Source: Azolla caroliniana (taxonomy: Eukaryota; Polypodiophyta). Taken from it: a stretch of 64,000 bases of DNA. The position numbers and the translations under genes are program-made. The stretch spans positions 8,370,001 to 8,434,000 of the forward strand of contig JBHGNT010000007.1 of the NCBI GenBank assembly GCA_043228905.1, written 5' to 3'. A model generated the notes under the pieces. That model did no database searches. It was not told the DNA's origin and saw only the letters and a program-made list of their open reading frames with translations. This document shows positions 1-13,040 of this stretch, piece after piece (positions within the stretch are counted from its first letter, which is position 1; every line of letters begins with the position of its first letter).

Positions 1-696
1 TATCTCTCTTGTCTTGAGTTTGCAATGACCTTCGTGACGACCATAGGCATGTCGATCACAATCACTCCCTTCAAGATCACGTTCTTCGTCACATGTTTGT
101 CTTTTGTCGAGTTTGCAATGATCCTCGTAACGACCATACACATGTTGATCTCGATATCTCTCTTCAAAGCCTTGTTCTTCGTCACATGTCTCTTCACGAC
201 CACAACTACGTCGATCTTCGTGATGACCATAGGCATGTCGATCACAATCCCTCCCTTCAAGATCGCGTTCTTCGTCACATGTTTCTCTTTTGTCGAGTTA
301 GCAACAATCCTCGTAACGACCATAGGCATGTTGATCTCGATATCTCTCTTCAAAGACTTGTTCTTCGTCACATGTCTCTTCACCACCGCAACTACGCCGA
401 TCTCAATCATCTTCATCGTCGTCACCGTCAAGCAAACCATGAAAAGGTTGAGGCCCGAATCTGGACATCATAACCACTTCGTACCAATCTGGAACTTCTT
501 GATATAGTCTTTTGACTTGCCTTGCCAACTTGAGATACTCCAATGCTCTATCCTTATCATCATGCAACATCATTTCAATGACCTTCCTTACAAATGGAAG
601 CATCATGAGCCTTGGACCACCTTCTATTTTTATCGACTCCTCTAAGTCGTATGCATCCAAGATCACATCCACCATTCGCGATGCCCCCATTACCAC
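1..696 (-). pseudogene. Decayed gene end: conserved-looking domain followed by 31-residue repeats
   Basis: Reading the minus strand from 696, an open frame of 97 codons holds a well-ordered, non-repetitive segment that looks like real protein (for example RLMMLPFVRKVIEMML, then LARQVKRLYQEVPDWYEVV). It ends in an acidic DGDDDEDD stretch and a TGA at 403-405. The same frame then continues through charged repeats rich in Cys, Glu, Arg and His to the window edge, with one more stop, TAA, near 298. The first stop could be CGA to TGA, because the following residues (DRRSCG) keep the repeat style. Upstream of 696 the frame closes at a TGA within about 20 bases, so the 5' part is missing, spliced or frameshifted. 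I do not recognise the family. It may be a processed or decayed pseudogene, or an exon of a gene running off the window. Coding origin is likely; function is unknown. Confidence 0.5.
41..412 (-). repeat. 93-bp tandem repeat (31 codons per unit), about four units
   Basis: The motif ccataggcatgt or ccatacacatgt recurs at 41, 134, 227 and 320, an exact 93-bp spacing. Alternate units are more alike (41 with 227, 134 with 320), which gives a 186-bp higher-order unit. Since 93 is a multiple of three, the array keeps the minus-strand frame of the overlapping pseudogene and encodes repeats carrying CDEE and DRHAYG or DQHVYG motifs. Confidence 0.85.
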
Positions 697-1069
697 CTTG
701 TGTTGTTCACGTCAAGTTCACCAAAGAGATGTCGCCACGGCGTGACACACGTCCCAAACATCATGATGTGTGTGTCACACAGGCGCAGACAAGCACTATT
801 CCTCTATCTGGTAGTGGTTATAGAGGAGATGAATTGGCCGTTTTAGGTTTATTGTCGAGTTGTTCTTTGTTGTCGAAGACGCACCCGAACTAGAATCAGT
901 GATGCGGTGGATTGATCTGTAGGCGGCAGTATTGTGGTGGTGCGCAATGTTTATCAGGCGGCGAAACGATCTTTGCCGGTGCTATTTCCCTCTTGACGAG
1001 AATTCCAGAGATAGAGTGAATGACCACACGAAATGAAATTGTAGTAGCCGAAGTGACATACCAATGTGG

Positions 1070-1070
1070 T

Positions 1071-1102
<32 letters not shown>
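1070..1102. repeat. (TG)n(AG)n microsatellite
   Basis: About ten TG dinucleotides run directly into about six AG dinucleotides. Short open frames over this tract are artefacts of the repeat. Confidence 0.9.
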
Positions 1103-1103
<1 letters not shown>

Positions 1104-1146
1104 CGGGAATTGAGGAAGTGTTTAAGATAGATAGATGGATGGAAAT

Positions 1147-1215
1147 TCCAAATCTGGGTTTGAACCCTTGACATCAATGTTGAGAAACAAGACAAGTCAC
1201 CAATAAGATAAGTAG
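1147..1215 (-). repeat. tRNA-derived (SINE-like) fragment
   Basis: On the minus strand a sequence close to the pol III B box (GGGTTCAAACCC) lies at about 1155-1167. A degenerate A-box-like TTATTGGTGAC lies about 35 bases upstream of it. The spacing fits a tRNA-derived SINE head, but no full cloverleaf can be drawn, so it is not called a tRNA gene. Confidence 0.4.
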
Positions 1216-1483
1216 GTTTTTTAATATTAAGATGTTGATTCGATACATAGCTTCATTGATGCATAGATTGATCCCCCCTTTTCCCTTCCTTTCTTTCTTA
1301 TATAGATGCCCCCATGCATATGATGCATGTGAGGGTGTAAGACATGCATACAATGCATGCAATGCATTATTTCCATTTGGTGCTCATGCATCGCATGTGA
1401 TGCATGACGACCATGTCACTCATTCAAGCTCTCATGTAGGAGCATTTACATGTGAAAAATACAATGATAAAAGTACAAGTAAC

Positions 1484-1545
1484 AACTTAGCCTAATGGTA
1501 AGTCAATTGTGTCTTAACTTGGAGGTGCAAGTATGCACGAAAATG
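1484..1545 (+). repeat. tRNA-derived fragment related to the NA1 LTR module
   Basis: TAGCCTAATGGTAAG (1488-1502) resembles a pol III A box. The following bases, including GGAGGTGCAAG, closely match the tRNA-like module seen in minus orientation in both NA1 LTRs. The B box has decayed here. Confidence 0.45.
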
Positions 1546-1782
1546 CTACTAGGCCTTAGGGGTTCTCATTTCATTCATATTAACAACATGCTAACATACA
1601 AGTGTAACCATCGCCCCATTCATTCGTGTACACATTGCACCTTCTCGATTTTCTCCGTTCCATGTGATTTTCACACCGTTGCCGAAAATCTTCACTACAA
1701 CGCAACGAGCACGCTGAAAGAACCCACCAAAAAAGTGTTTCTCAAACAACAGTCACGACCACGACAGCGACAGATGGCAGGA

Positions 1783-1793
1783 GAGAGAGAGAG

Positions 1794-1838
<45 letters not shown>
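1783..1838. repeat. (GA)n(GT)n microsatellite
   Basis: About eight GA units are followed by about twenty GT units. Confidence 0.9.
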
Positions 1839-1839
<1 letters not shown>

Positions 1840-1840
<1 letters not shown>

Positions 1841-4800
1841 TAATAAGAAATAAATCTTTCCAACGCACTCAAGTACATTGGAGGTGGTAGTGTTTTGTTT
1901 TTAGGGTTCATTGGAAGGGGTGATATTCAAATTTTTTATACTCGTAATGAAATTTGTGGTACTCCAATTCATGTAAGAGTACCCCTACTATTATCTTATT
2001 CTAATTTTTTTTATCCATATTTAATCAATTTCTCATTCTTTTTTTTCCAACAATGGTTTATATTATGTCTAAAGTAATTTAGATTATATATGGACACTTC
2101 CAAACATAGTATGAAGCATACGTACGCGAACATTCTTATCATTCGCGTAAGAAAAACACCCTCGAAGTATGGTAAATACCATACTGTTGCACTCATTATT
2201 TATTATAAGGTAAATTTTTTTAGGGTAAGAAAGTTAAGGTAAAAAGTAAAAAAAAAAAACACACAAGAATGTTTTAATAACATACGCATTCGTTTGTATA
2301 CGTATGAAAACGAATGTTTGGGCTAACGAACACGAATATTACGTACTATGCTTCCAAATATTCTTAGAACGTCATCATGGATTTTTACCTTTTTCACCTG
2401 CTCTTAAGTTGTCACAAACATAAGAAAAAGTTTAAATTTCTTCACAACATAAGTTTTCACATGGACTCATTGCACCCTAGTCTCTGGAAAACCAAAAGGC
2501 CCCAAAAGATTCCAAATTTCACCTAATGGATAGGCATTATACTTAGAACATGATACCAGATTTCCCCATTATATCTTTGTGTTGTTGCCTAACCCTACAA
2601 ACCCTATTTCCCATGCAATAATTAACAAACATTCCCTCTTTTATCACTCAACATGTGGTCATCTTTGACTGTACTCACCCTCTTAAAGGAAATTCAGATT
2701 TATTAGATGTTCATTTCATAGAATTTCCGCCTAATTGAAAAGGAGCTTTAGTTGGCTCAACCATGTCACAACCAACCAAAGGGACAATGAGACATGAATC
2801 AAGATCCAATAGGTATGTCAATGTTTCTATGAACTATATATTGCTCCCTTATTGTTCTTACAAATATGAGGTTTGCCAACCTCTAGGAACCATGAGAAAC
2901 AATTGACACTATGGTCAAGGGATGGTTTTTTCAGCATTTGTTAGTGATTTTTTACAAGTGCTGAAAAGAGTTGCTAACACAAGAAAAGGGTTTAGATAGA
3001 TGAATATGGGGTTTTCGAAAAAATGAAAATAATGTTTAGACATATGGAAATGATTAGATCAATTAAACGAAAATGATTAGATAAATACTAAAAAAAATTA
3101 TGCACATTAAAAAATATATATGTTCAATTAAAATAAAATTTGATCAATGATACCCATTTGAGATGTGATCAAGGCAAGTGATGACTAGAAGCATATCATC
3201 TGTTTCCTATACAATTTAGTATAGTTAAATGAGGTGGAAACATGACACTAAACATTTTATAACCCTAAAAATGTTTGCAACCCAAAGATTCAGAATAAAG
3301 CGAACTCTAGATGTTTGGTGACCCGATCAACATGTCGCCCAATGTGTGTCAAAATGGATGGACAACATATGTGCATCCCATGAAGTATTAAAAGATTGAT
3401 GAATGCAACGGCATCATCGAAGACCCCTTAGGACTTAGAAAGTATGGTGATGGATATGGAGAGCTAAAGGATAAGGAACACATGAGTTAAGTTGGAAATA
3501 GGAAACGCCTTAATGATTGGGTTATTAAGAATATATAATAAAGTGATTCCCAAGGATTCACATAAAAACGAAATGAATTATGAAATTCATTGAAACAAAG
3601 ATCATTCACATACCATGAGCATTAAAATATTAATTTGTGGAAGTGAATCATTACTCAAATGGAATATATATATAGACCATTAATTAGATTGGCTATTTTG
3701 CAAGATTAGGACTAAAGTCAAAATCCACCTCTTACCCATGCAAGTTTTGTTTTAATCAGAGTAGAAAAGTATGAGCCAATGTTCATCAACTCCTTTTCAT
3801 AGCTAGTAATTGGGTGAAATTTTTGTCTGGTTTCATTTTGTGTTGGCAACTTAGAATATGCTTTTGGGGCACGTGCTCCTTGAGTCTTTTAATTTACGAG
3901 TAGTAACATGGTTGAAATATTGTCAAGGGCTCTTTTTCATGCTTAACAAATCAAATGGCCATTGAACTTACCTCTTTTATTGATTGTATATGAAGTCCAA
4001 CTATTGTCAAGTCCACACAATTGTGAGGTTCCACATCATACAAATTACGAGTCTCTAGGTCATAAAAGTTGCCAAGTTGCACAACTTCCGGCTCGCAAGA
4101 TTGTGATTTGATGGCATCGAAGCTCTTGGGAAAGATTTCATGAATCGAGGCATTGAGATAAGTTTCAAGAGTCAAAGACTCAAGGATAAGAAACAAACAA
4201 AAGGGAGTACATGGTCATCCTTGAGAAAGGCATGAATCAACCATAGTGACCCTTGGGGTGATATTTATCATTGCCCAAGAAAATTGCCATAGGATAGCCT
4301 ATGTGCAAGTGCCTATGAGGGTGTATTTGTATATACACACATAGAGAGAGATCGGTTGTGCGCAAACAATGCGCATTAAATCACGAAAAGACAATCATCT
4401 ACCGAGGCATATTTTTTGTTGTTCGGCACGAAATTAAGTAGCTTATCGTTTTTCCACCACCTACAATAATGGTGCCCACTACTTACGTTACCATTGATCA
4501 TCTCTCAACAATGTTTCCTTGTCTACAAAGTTTTTTTGTAAATATGTATAGATGCCCTGGTATAGATTCCAATGTTAATACAAATTACTGTATATTATCC
4601 TCAATATACATTAGCCACATTATTTAAAGCACATTGCAAGTTTGCATTGGTAATTTGCATGTGGATATAGGCGTTTGCAACTTTAGCTCTATCTCCCCCA
4701 CCCCTCCTTCCCTTATTTTCCATGTTTTCCTTGCTTTGCCATGATTAGAAACACTCGAATCTCCAACCTCCTTTGTGTTACTCCTCAAGCATGTTTCTCA

Positions 4801-6480
4801 ACAAAGGTAAAGCTAGTTTGGTTGCATACCTTATAACCAAAAATATGGAAAGGGTGGCACTCATAACAATATGATAATAAAGCATACATACATATATGTA
4901 TGCAACCTACTTGATCGTTTCTTACATTAATAAATGGAACATCTTGGTAATCTTATACATTATTGCAATCTATTTGTTGGAGTAGGTGCAATAACAATCA
5001 CCATTTCAAGTGTTCTTAAAACAACTCATTCTTGCTTATTAATTGTTTTTCTCATGTCTACATTCTCGTACATGTGGAAAACTTGCATTCCCGCATAATT
5101 ACCCTTTCTTATATTAGGTAAATAGATTGTCCAAGTGGTTTTACATCAATTTGGATATTGTAAATTAGGTGGTGACATTCCAACACTCTTGGGAATCCCA
5201 TGGTTTCATGTTTACGTATGAATCATATCACAAGTTCTTTCACTTGCTAAATTTGCTAAAAAAGGAAATCGATATTCATTCTTCTTTATGGATTGTCACC
5301 CCAATTGGGTGAAGGCACTTGTGTAGAAAATCACACCCTAATGTTAAGAGAGCGAGAGAAACAATATAGGAACTACCAACTTAGTTACTTCAAAAACATG
5401 TCTAAAAAGTACAATGTCTAGGCACCTACAATGTCACAAAAATGCCTTAGTCAAGCAAAGATCCCCTCCAAAACAAGTGTCCTTGGGGGATGATCTTTTG
5501 GTGAACAAAGAGGCTTTCTTACTAGGGATGCTCTCCCTGCCTGGTGTCAACCATAGTTAGAACTTAGGACAAAAGCTAAAAGGAGTTCCATTGTCATACA
5601 AAAAAGGGTTCCTCATGTGGATGGATATCTAGTAAAGTTCTTTCTTGAAAATATCTTCGCAAAACCAAATGTTATAAGACCAAAGTGGCCAAACACCACT
5701 TGGCAGGCTTGGGTGAGTGAGCTCTTTTTGTGTTACCTAGTTCTCAATGAGCTTCTTCGACACAAATGGGTTCATTTTTTATGGAATGTTCAACATTAAC
5801 ACAACCAATAGGCCCCAAAGAACATGTCAAGTGTGTAATAAAAAAAATAGCTCAAGGGACAAAAAAAGCTCACTCATAAACCACACCGAATGAACAAAAC
5901 CCTCAAGCATCCTCAAGTGAAGTTTATGTTTTGAAACACACTTTTTATCTGTTCAAGTGGCCAATTTGATCACAACCAATTGCATGAAGTTAGCTTCTTT
6001 AAGCAATCTGTTCAATTGTCTACAACTTAGAGACATCACACTGCAAATTTACACTCTTTACTTTGAGTGCTTCTAAGCCCTTTAGTCTCTAATCAACACT
6101 TCTATACTTCTCTTTATTCTTTGTGGGTTTTCACCTCACTTTGAGGTTTCTTGCTAGTAATAAAAGTGTTACCAAAATAAAAGATTGAAGCCCCACCAAT
6201 ATGTTGGGAGAAGCCAAGATACTCAAGAAGTAGCAAATATTGCTAGTGCAATTGGGTCATCACTATGCGTTTGAATCAAATTTCGGCGATATGTTAATCC
6301 AGCATGGTAATCAACCAATCAAAACAAAAATTAGAATTCATAAACATGGAAGTTTACACATTTGAAACTAATCAATGATTTTAATCATAATAAAGGCACA
6401 TTCATGATTGGCTTGAATGTTGTGGATAATCCCCCCTCCTCAAGTATATGTACAGATGATATAATTCCAATGGAATGTGA
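1840..6480. other. AT-rich intergenic sequence without a recognisable gene
   Basis: I see only short, stop-rich frames with no family motif on either strand. The longest, a 60-codon plus-strand frame at 5617-5799 and an 81-codon minus-strand frame at 3951-4196, have no recognisable domain and no supporting splice or start context. The sequence may hold very old transposon remains that cannot be recognised by eye. Confidence 0.6.
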
Positions 6481-6488
6481 TCTTAAAG

Positions 6489-6600
6489 GGGATTAGATTA
6501 GATTAGATTAGATTAGACTAGGCTAGATTAGATCTGATCCAATTAGATGAGATTAAATCGGATTGGATTGGACTGGATTGGATTAGATTATATTAGATTT
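6489..6600. repeat. (GATTA)n minisatellite with degenerate flanks
   Basis: Five clean GATTA pentamers degrade into GATTG, GACTG and related variants over about 110 bases. It lies about 175 bases beyond the stop codon of the SAP30-like gene, in its probable 3' flank. Confidence 0.85.
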
Positions 6601-6774
6601 GAGAAAGAAAGAGGGGGGAAAACTATCCTAATACAAAACTAGTCAGAGAAACAAAAACCCTAGACTCCTAACCTAAACGTAAGTGTATGAGACTGTTAGC
6701 GGGTATTGTATCATACACAAGCTGAGACTTGAGCTTTTAAGCTAAACTTCTTGACCTATGAATTCCAATGAAAC

Positions 6775-9700
6775 TCAATGATAGATTGTTTTCAATCGCT
6801 TTGCTGCGTGCACAAATCGAGCAATGACTTGTATTTCGTCGAGTTGCTGTCCAAAAACACTAAGTCAAATTAAAAGGTAAAACAATTTTGTTAATCCAAT
6901 TGAATAATCTGGACGTTCATATAGTGCATTTGGCATTATCATCAACATAACAGTAGATGATGCACTATCAAATTGACTCAAAGTATGACTAAATCAAGTG
7001 AAAACTAGGTTAAGAGTACATATATATTACACAGTAATCATACCCTTCAGAGGTAGGAGCCAATGCATATATCCTCTAAGATAAGAAATTATCTCAATTT
7101 ATTCACGAATTCAATCATGTAATTTACCTGAGAGCTGAAATGCCTTTCTACAGCATCGACAAGCTGTTCCTTAGAAGAATGTGGACCTGCCTCAACCTGT
7201 TAGTATGCATACACATATATAGATAGATAAGAATTGGATGGTGTATATATATTAAAAGAAACAAACAAACAAAAAAGCAAATAGAAAATGGAAATGCCAA
7301 AATCACTTGCCAGTTTGAATCTTTTCCAATATCTCAATAGGGCATCTGTTTCTAGTTTGCTAAGATTAACCTTCTGCAGAAAAAGATTGAAAGTTCCATC
7401 AATCCTTCAGAAGCTCTTAATGTCTCCCCTAAGAAAGACAGTAGCAATGAACGGAATTTGATCCAATAGCATCAGAATTTATAGAGGATATACTGAGTTA
7501 TTGAATCTAGAAATCAAATGTAAATAGATCCGTATCATCAGAAATTAGATTGCAATTTAATATGTATATATTAGGCAGAATCTGGAAATCAATCAAGGCC
7601 AACTGCATCCAAAAATATAATTACAACTCTAAACAATATGATATATTTAATCTAAAATGCATCAGAAACTTCAACCCTATTTACAAAGGATATGTTAGAA
7701 ATCAAAAGAATTTGAGAAGCAATTACATCCGTTGGAGGACCAGGTGGGTTGAATGTAGAAACCAAAAAGACTTGGAACCAAATGCAGCACAAATTATCAA
7801 TTACAATCAGAGAAAAATCCATTAAATCATCGATGGAGAGCTAATTGCCTCCAATCAATCACTAATCACCCAGAACAAAACCACTAATCATGCCAATCAC
7901 ATGCTAATCATCCCCAGACAAGTGCTAATCAGGCCCACCAAGCCACCTATCAGCTCCAATCAGGCACCCTAACCACAAATTAAGCCTAATACAACTCCAA
8001 TCAATCGCAAATAGTCCACCTAAGCACTAACCTAACTAAGGTTACCTAATGCATTTTGGTAATATACAAGTTTGGCAATTTCCTCAAATAATCATGACCT
8101 GATCAAATAATAATGGCGTAATGGTAATTTTCCCTATGATTAAATTATAAACCATTGCGTTGAACTAATTCTAGAGAATGAACTGGCAAGTAGCCGATAC
8201 CACTTTCTTTCAAAAAACATTTCTACAAGAAAAAAGATTTTTCCTCGCAATTGTTGGATTACATTCTAGATAATGAATTGAAACTAGAGAATGGAACTCT
8301 TTAAGATATACTGACCAGAATTCTGTGGTTAGATTTAGAGCCAACTGTTGAAGAAGCATCAGCTACCTGTGGTGATTTGTGAGAAGGTCTTGTGATACTT
8401 GTGGGTTTCTGGGGTCGAACCCTCGTTCTAAAAGGCCTCTGATAATCCTCTGAAAAGACATTCATTCAAATTGATTTAGATTACTAAAAGCATCAGTTCA
8501 CATACAAAAATAATAATTGTGAATGTTTTCATTAAGCGAAATTTTTTAGTCCCCGCAGATGCCCTTTCATTCCAACCAAATAACCATGTAGTTGCTGCTC
8601 ATCTGAATTGACGATAAAATTGCCCAATTACTAAATCTAGGGAGGGCGAATTGAAAATAAAGAAAAAATGCAGAGAGTTTTCCGCTATGATTAAATTGGT
8701 TTAGCATCAAAAACAAGACCAGATTGTTAGGCGATCACAAGAATTTATTTGACGATTTCACCATAAGGATTTCGTATTACTAAGAATCAATTCATTAGAT
8801 ATTGCAGACGAACAGTTAGAAAAAATACCTCTCATACATTTGTCATCCAGCAAAGTTTATCTAATCTACATAGTTAGAGGATGGAGAAGAGGAGGAAAAG
8901 CGATATGAGAATTTCACTAAATCATAGATCTTATCGAGGCTTAAGCAACACAAGTTCACGCTCATTAAGAGCGTTTGAGCACAGAAAGCAGAAGAATATT
9001 ACGGAGAAAAAAGGTGCACCGATTAAAGATTCGGTTGAGGCTTTAAGTTGTATGAGTTAATAAGATAGAACCCACAAAAATAATATTCTGATAAGGACTA
9101 AATAAACGTAATAGCATTAAGAGAGTCGTAGCAGATTAGTAAGAAATTTTCCGCTAATTAAAGGAAACGATGCAGTATTAGAAGATATGAATATGATCAA
9201 ACCCGCTAAAGGCTTAAGAAATCCCGTAACTAAGAACGCAGAGATTTTGCAGATAAAGAAGAAAATACCTACCAATGAAAGATAGTATCAATTATTAACA
9301 AGCCGTAATCATACTAATTAATAAGAAGACGAAGAGGAAACGCTATCAGAATAAGGGCTATGAAGAAAAGAAAGATTTCGAGCATGAATTAAAAACAGCA
9401 TTTATTGAATTATTTTACTGATACAGAAAAGAAATGGTAAGATAATAATTTCGGATTATGAAATAATTAAACAAAGAACTGGTGAAATTACTGACCTACG
9501 TTCGATCTTCCATCTTCAGAATCATTCTCATCTTCTTCTAATCCTGTGGGAGGTTCTAGAACACTTAATGCATTTCGTTGAAGCTTCACTTCAAGGCCAT
9601 TTGTGAGCACCTATATTTAAAAGATCACAAAAGAAATGGAAAATATTTTCATCAGGAGTTTTAGTAATCAAAGTTAAAGCCCGAGGTTAGCAAGATTTAG

Positions 9701-11886
9701 AAAATAATCAAAACCCTGACTTCTGTAATTAGTATTAATCCACTGCTAATAATAAATGCAAAAAGAATTTAGGATAAATTGACGCCCAAGATTAACAAGA
9801 TCTTGAAGCCCTCAGTTTTAGGGATTAGCAATAATCCAATGAAAATTACTATATCGAGAAGGAGTACCGATACGGAAAGATCTGAATCCTGACATTAGCA
9901 CAAATCCTATCCTTGTGATAGATTCCAGATCAAGATTAAAAGATAGCAGCGCCACTAATTCCCGTGAGAAATGTTTGGGGTTTTAAATCAGATACAAGAC
10001 ATTATTAAAGCTCTGAATTATGGTATAAACAATAATCCAGTCCGAACTATGAATGTACAGTCATCAAGGACTTCCATGACATTGGGCAATAGATTCAAGA
10101 GATAATGCTGTAATTTAGGATTTAAAATCAGATTCAGCTCTATACTGGAAGAGCTAGTTTCATATTATTGGTACTAGTCTAATTCTAATTACGGATTCAA
10201 GAAAATTGAGTATAACGGAAGGGTTTCAATCAGATTAAGGTATAGATACTCGAAGCCCCAATTCCTTGTGATTACCGCTACTCTGTTTCTAATTCGGGAT
10301 TCAAAAACTCAACAAACATTTTCAGTAAGCTTATCAGATGAATACATATATTAGCCCTAGTTACTGTGATAAACACGCACAAATGCTTATTATGAATACA
10401 AGAAATAATTATGGAGATTAGGGTTTCAACGGGGCAGGAATGGATTTAACCTTTAAGAAGCGTATTGGCTAAATAGCGAAATTTGGGTTTCCTTTGAGGC
10501 GTTAACTACTAAAGAGTAGATTCGTTGAGCCTTCTCTTCTCACGATTTATGTATAAGGCAAAATTTAAATCACTGTGATATGGGGCAAACTTGGCTATTG
10601 AAGAATAGGGGTTTATACACTGTAAGTAAAGATTTGCAATTTCTCAAAGGTTAATGGCTAATGGCTATGAGGGAGTTAGGATTTGTACTTTGACATACAA
10701 TCTAAAGATTAATTGCCATGAGGAAATTCAGATTTTAATGAAGAAATGAACTATCAGAATCTTGGCTATGGCGAAATAGAGCATTATTGGGAAATGACAG
10801 GTTTTGAAGTCCCTACCTAGATATTATTAACAGCTGTGACAAATTTAGGGTTGTTTAAGACTTTCCAGGATTTGAAGTTTCTTGGCCAATTGTGAGCTTC
10901 AGAAAGCTTAAAGCCTTTCATTCACTTTAATTAATCATGATTCTCCATAGACATTAAAGACTCTGGGGAAATTAGGCTTTTCCACCTGTAAAAGAAAGGA
11001 TTTTGAAGTTAGCAGGGCTTGATGGCTACAACTAGGTGTTTTCCAACTGTAAAATGAAGGATTTATGTTTCTGAAGCTTAGTGGCTAAGGTTAAAGTGGG
11101 CTTTTCCACAATGATATATGAGGGCCTTTAAAATTTCGCATGATTATGGGTTTTACATGAATAAGAAAGGATTAAAATTATCATAGTTCTTACTATGACA
11201 GTAAGAATGTCAACATTTAGAAGAAGTGCCAATGAATTCCTTCCTTCATCTTTCTTTGTTAATTTCTAAATCAATGGAAATTTGAATGGTCTTCTGAATG
11301 ATTGGGGCCTTTTTTTCCATCAGGAGCTCCAAATTTTCCTTTCCTCATTAGAAACCCAACCTAATTGATTCTTCAAATCAGAAGCCGGGCTCCATGAAGA
11401 TCAGCAAAATCATCAAAAAAAACCAGCCCTAAATCTTCACATCAGGAAACCCTACCTAAAGGGGTTTTTTTCGTCAATCATGATACAACATTCTGTTTCT
11501 GGATCTGATTCCCTGAGTTGTATCGATTTGTTTGAGATACATATACAAGCGTCTTGGCTTGATTTTCTTACCAGCCAATGCCATCCACCGAGGCCAACAG
11601 CTTTCTTGACGACGCCATGGGAGCCAACCAGAACAGATTTGGTTCGATTGTTCCCTGTCACGATGACTTTGGTATGGCGAGGCAGCACAGACAGCTCCTC
11701 GTGATCATTCTCTTCCTCCTGCTCATCGTTCTTTCCTTCGCCATGATCTCCATCTTCATCCTTCTCTTCTTCATGATCTTGATCGTTCTCTTGGTACTGC
11801 TCATCGAACCCTTCTTCGCTCCCTCCTGCAGAGATCACTCCTTCTCCTCCGCCTCCGCCTCTTCCTTCTGATGATGATATCATCAT
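6775..11886 (-). CDS. SAP30: SAP30-like Sin3/histone-deacetylase complex subunit, six exons, 255 aa
   Basis: Exons on the minus strand are 11886-11572, 9610-9496, 8449-8316, 7373-7311, 7196-7128 and 6846-6775. Their lengths (315, 115, 134, 63, 69, 72) total 768 bp and join in one frame. Residues 1-68 are Gly-rich then strongly acidic. Residues 69-125 hold the block typical of plant members (RHTKVIVTGNNRTKS, GLGGWHWL, EVKLQRNALSVLE). Residues about 145-188 are a basic linker. Residues about 190-255 form the Sin3-binding SAP30 region (LETDALLRYWKRFKL, PHSSKEQLVDAVERHF, LDEIQVIARFVHAAKRL). SAP30 proteins bridge Sin3 and histone deacetylases in nuclear repression complexes; the animal zinc finger is absent here, as in plant members. 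I start at the first ATG of the open frame (ATGATG at 11886). Introns have GT-AG ends except intron 4, which starts GC. No stop or frameshift is seen, so the gene looks functional. Confidence 0.93.
7197..7310 (-). other. GC-AG intron (intron 4 of the SAP30-like gene)
   Basis: After codon CTG at 7311 the donor reads GCAAGTGATT and the intron ends in CTAACAG. Using this boundary joins exon 4 (21 codons, ending KRFKL) to exon 5 (starting VEAGPHSSK) without breaking the conserved Sin3-binding region. No GT donor nearby gives this join. The remainder of the donor, AAGT, matches the strong consensus usual for GC introns. Confidence 0.85.
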
Positions 11887-12320
11887 ATCTTCTTCTTGTG
11901 ATTCTTCTTCCTTCTCCTTCTTCTGCTGCTCCTTCTAATTCTTATTCTTCTCTATTCTTCTTCTGATTCTTCTCTATTATTATGATTCTTACTTTATCTT
12001 CTCCTTAATGATTCGTTTAATTCTTCTCCGAATTCTTCTCCTGCTTTTGAATCGCCTTCTCTTCTTCTTCTTCTTCTTCTTTCGATTCTGATCCTTCTGA
12101 TTTAGACTTCTTGCTTAGGCAGACCCTGATTCCAACAGTTCTTCTCTCTGCTCAGAGACCCTGATTTCACAGGCCTTGGCCTCCTCACAGAAAAACTCAA
12201 AAATTAAAAGAGTTGTCCTATGACAAACACAGCCTTTCGCTGCTCACCAAAACCCTACTTTCCATGTGCTCACGAAGCTCTAATCCCACATTTCCCTAAG
12301 AAACCCTAATTCAACAGGAA
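11887..12320 (-). promoter_or_regulatory. 5' UTR and promoter region of the SAP30-like gene with telo-box-like motifs
   Basis: Upstream of the start codon the minus strand is rich in GAA, as often seen in plant 5' leaders. Telo-box-like AAACCCTAA occurs at 12301-12309, and AAACCCTA-like copies lie nearby at about 12247. No TATA box stands out. The transcription start and any leader intron cannot be fixed from sequence alone. Confidence 0.4.
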
Positions 12321-12719
12321 CAGCGCTCTCTGCTCAGAAGCCGAATAAGAATCCGCCCGTCGCAATGATTGCAGCCGACAAATTTTGGGAGGAGCAGAAG
12401 CTAATGATGATCACAAGAGAATGGCCATTTCGGCTGGAGTTCAATGCGATTGAGGAGTTCGATCGGAGGGAGGCAATGCAGGCCATGTTGAGGGGTTTAG
12501 GGTTAGGATTATTGAGGGGATGGGAGAGGGGACTCAGGATGAATCGGAGGGGAAAGAGAGAGAGAGAATTGCAGAAAATGAGAGACAGACAGTGAGAAAG
12601 GAAGGAAGGAAGGAATGGAGGAGGGTTTAGGCTATGGAGGAGGAATGGAAGAGAAGAGGAAAGGAAAGGAAAGGGGAGAGAAGGGAAGGACATGGAAATT
12701 GGGAAAGATGATGATGGAT

Positions 12720-12720
<1 letters not shown>
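12321..12720. other. Purine-rich upstream sequence, no supported gene
   Basis: The plus strand carries GGAAGGAAGG and similar runs, so long frames open on both strands (76 codons plus, 119 codons minus). The minus-strand frame encodes low-complexity Pro/Ser/Phe then a short Ser-rich segment. It could include leader sequence of the SAP30-like gene, but no domain supports a separate protein. Confidence 0.5.
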
Positions 12721-12766
<46 letters not shown>

Positions 12767-12823
12767 AACGAAGAAGAAGATGGAGATGCACAGACAGACA
12801 GTCAGACTCAGACAGACAGACAC

Positions 12824-12855
<32 letters not shown>

Positions 12856-13040
12856 TGTGTGTGTGTGTGTGTGTGTGTGTGGAAAACGAGAAGAGAGAGA
12901 AAGAGACAGAGGTAGTGTGTGTGTCTCTGTCCCGTACACACACACACATATAGAGAGAAGAGAGAGAGACACACACACACACACACATAGAGAGAGAGAG
13001 AGAGAAGAGAGAGAAGAGAGAGAAAGAGAGATAAGACACA
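12721..13040. repeat. Compound microsatellite cluster (CT)n, (GA)n, (GT)n, (CA)n
   Basis: A (CT)n run of about 43 bases (12721-12764) is followed by GACA-rich sequence, (GA)n(GT)n at about 12823-12880, and alternating (GT), (CA) and (GA) runs to 13040. Open frames of over 100 codons on both strands here are products of repeat bias. Confidence 0.9.

Noticed and set aside
41-412. CRISPR-like array because of regular 93-bp spacing
   Set aside because: The units are contiguous coding repeats with no unique spacers; the context is a plant nuclear genome.
12334-12693. 119-codon minus-strand frame upstream of the SAP30-like gene
   Set aside because: Low-complexity Pro/Ser/Phe start arises from purine-rich repeats on the other strand; could be leader sequence but not a supported protein.
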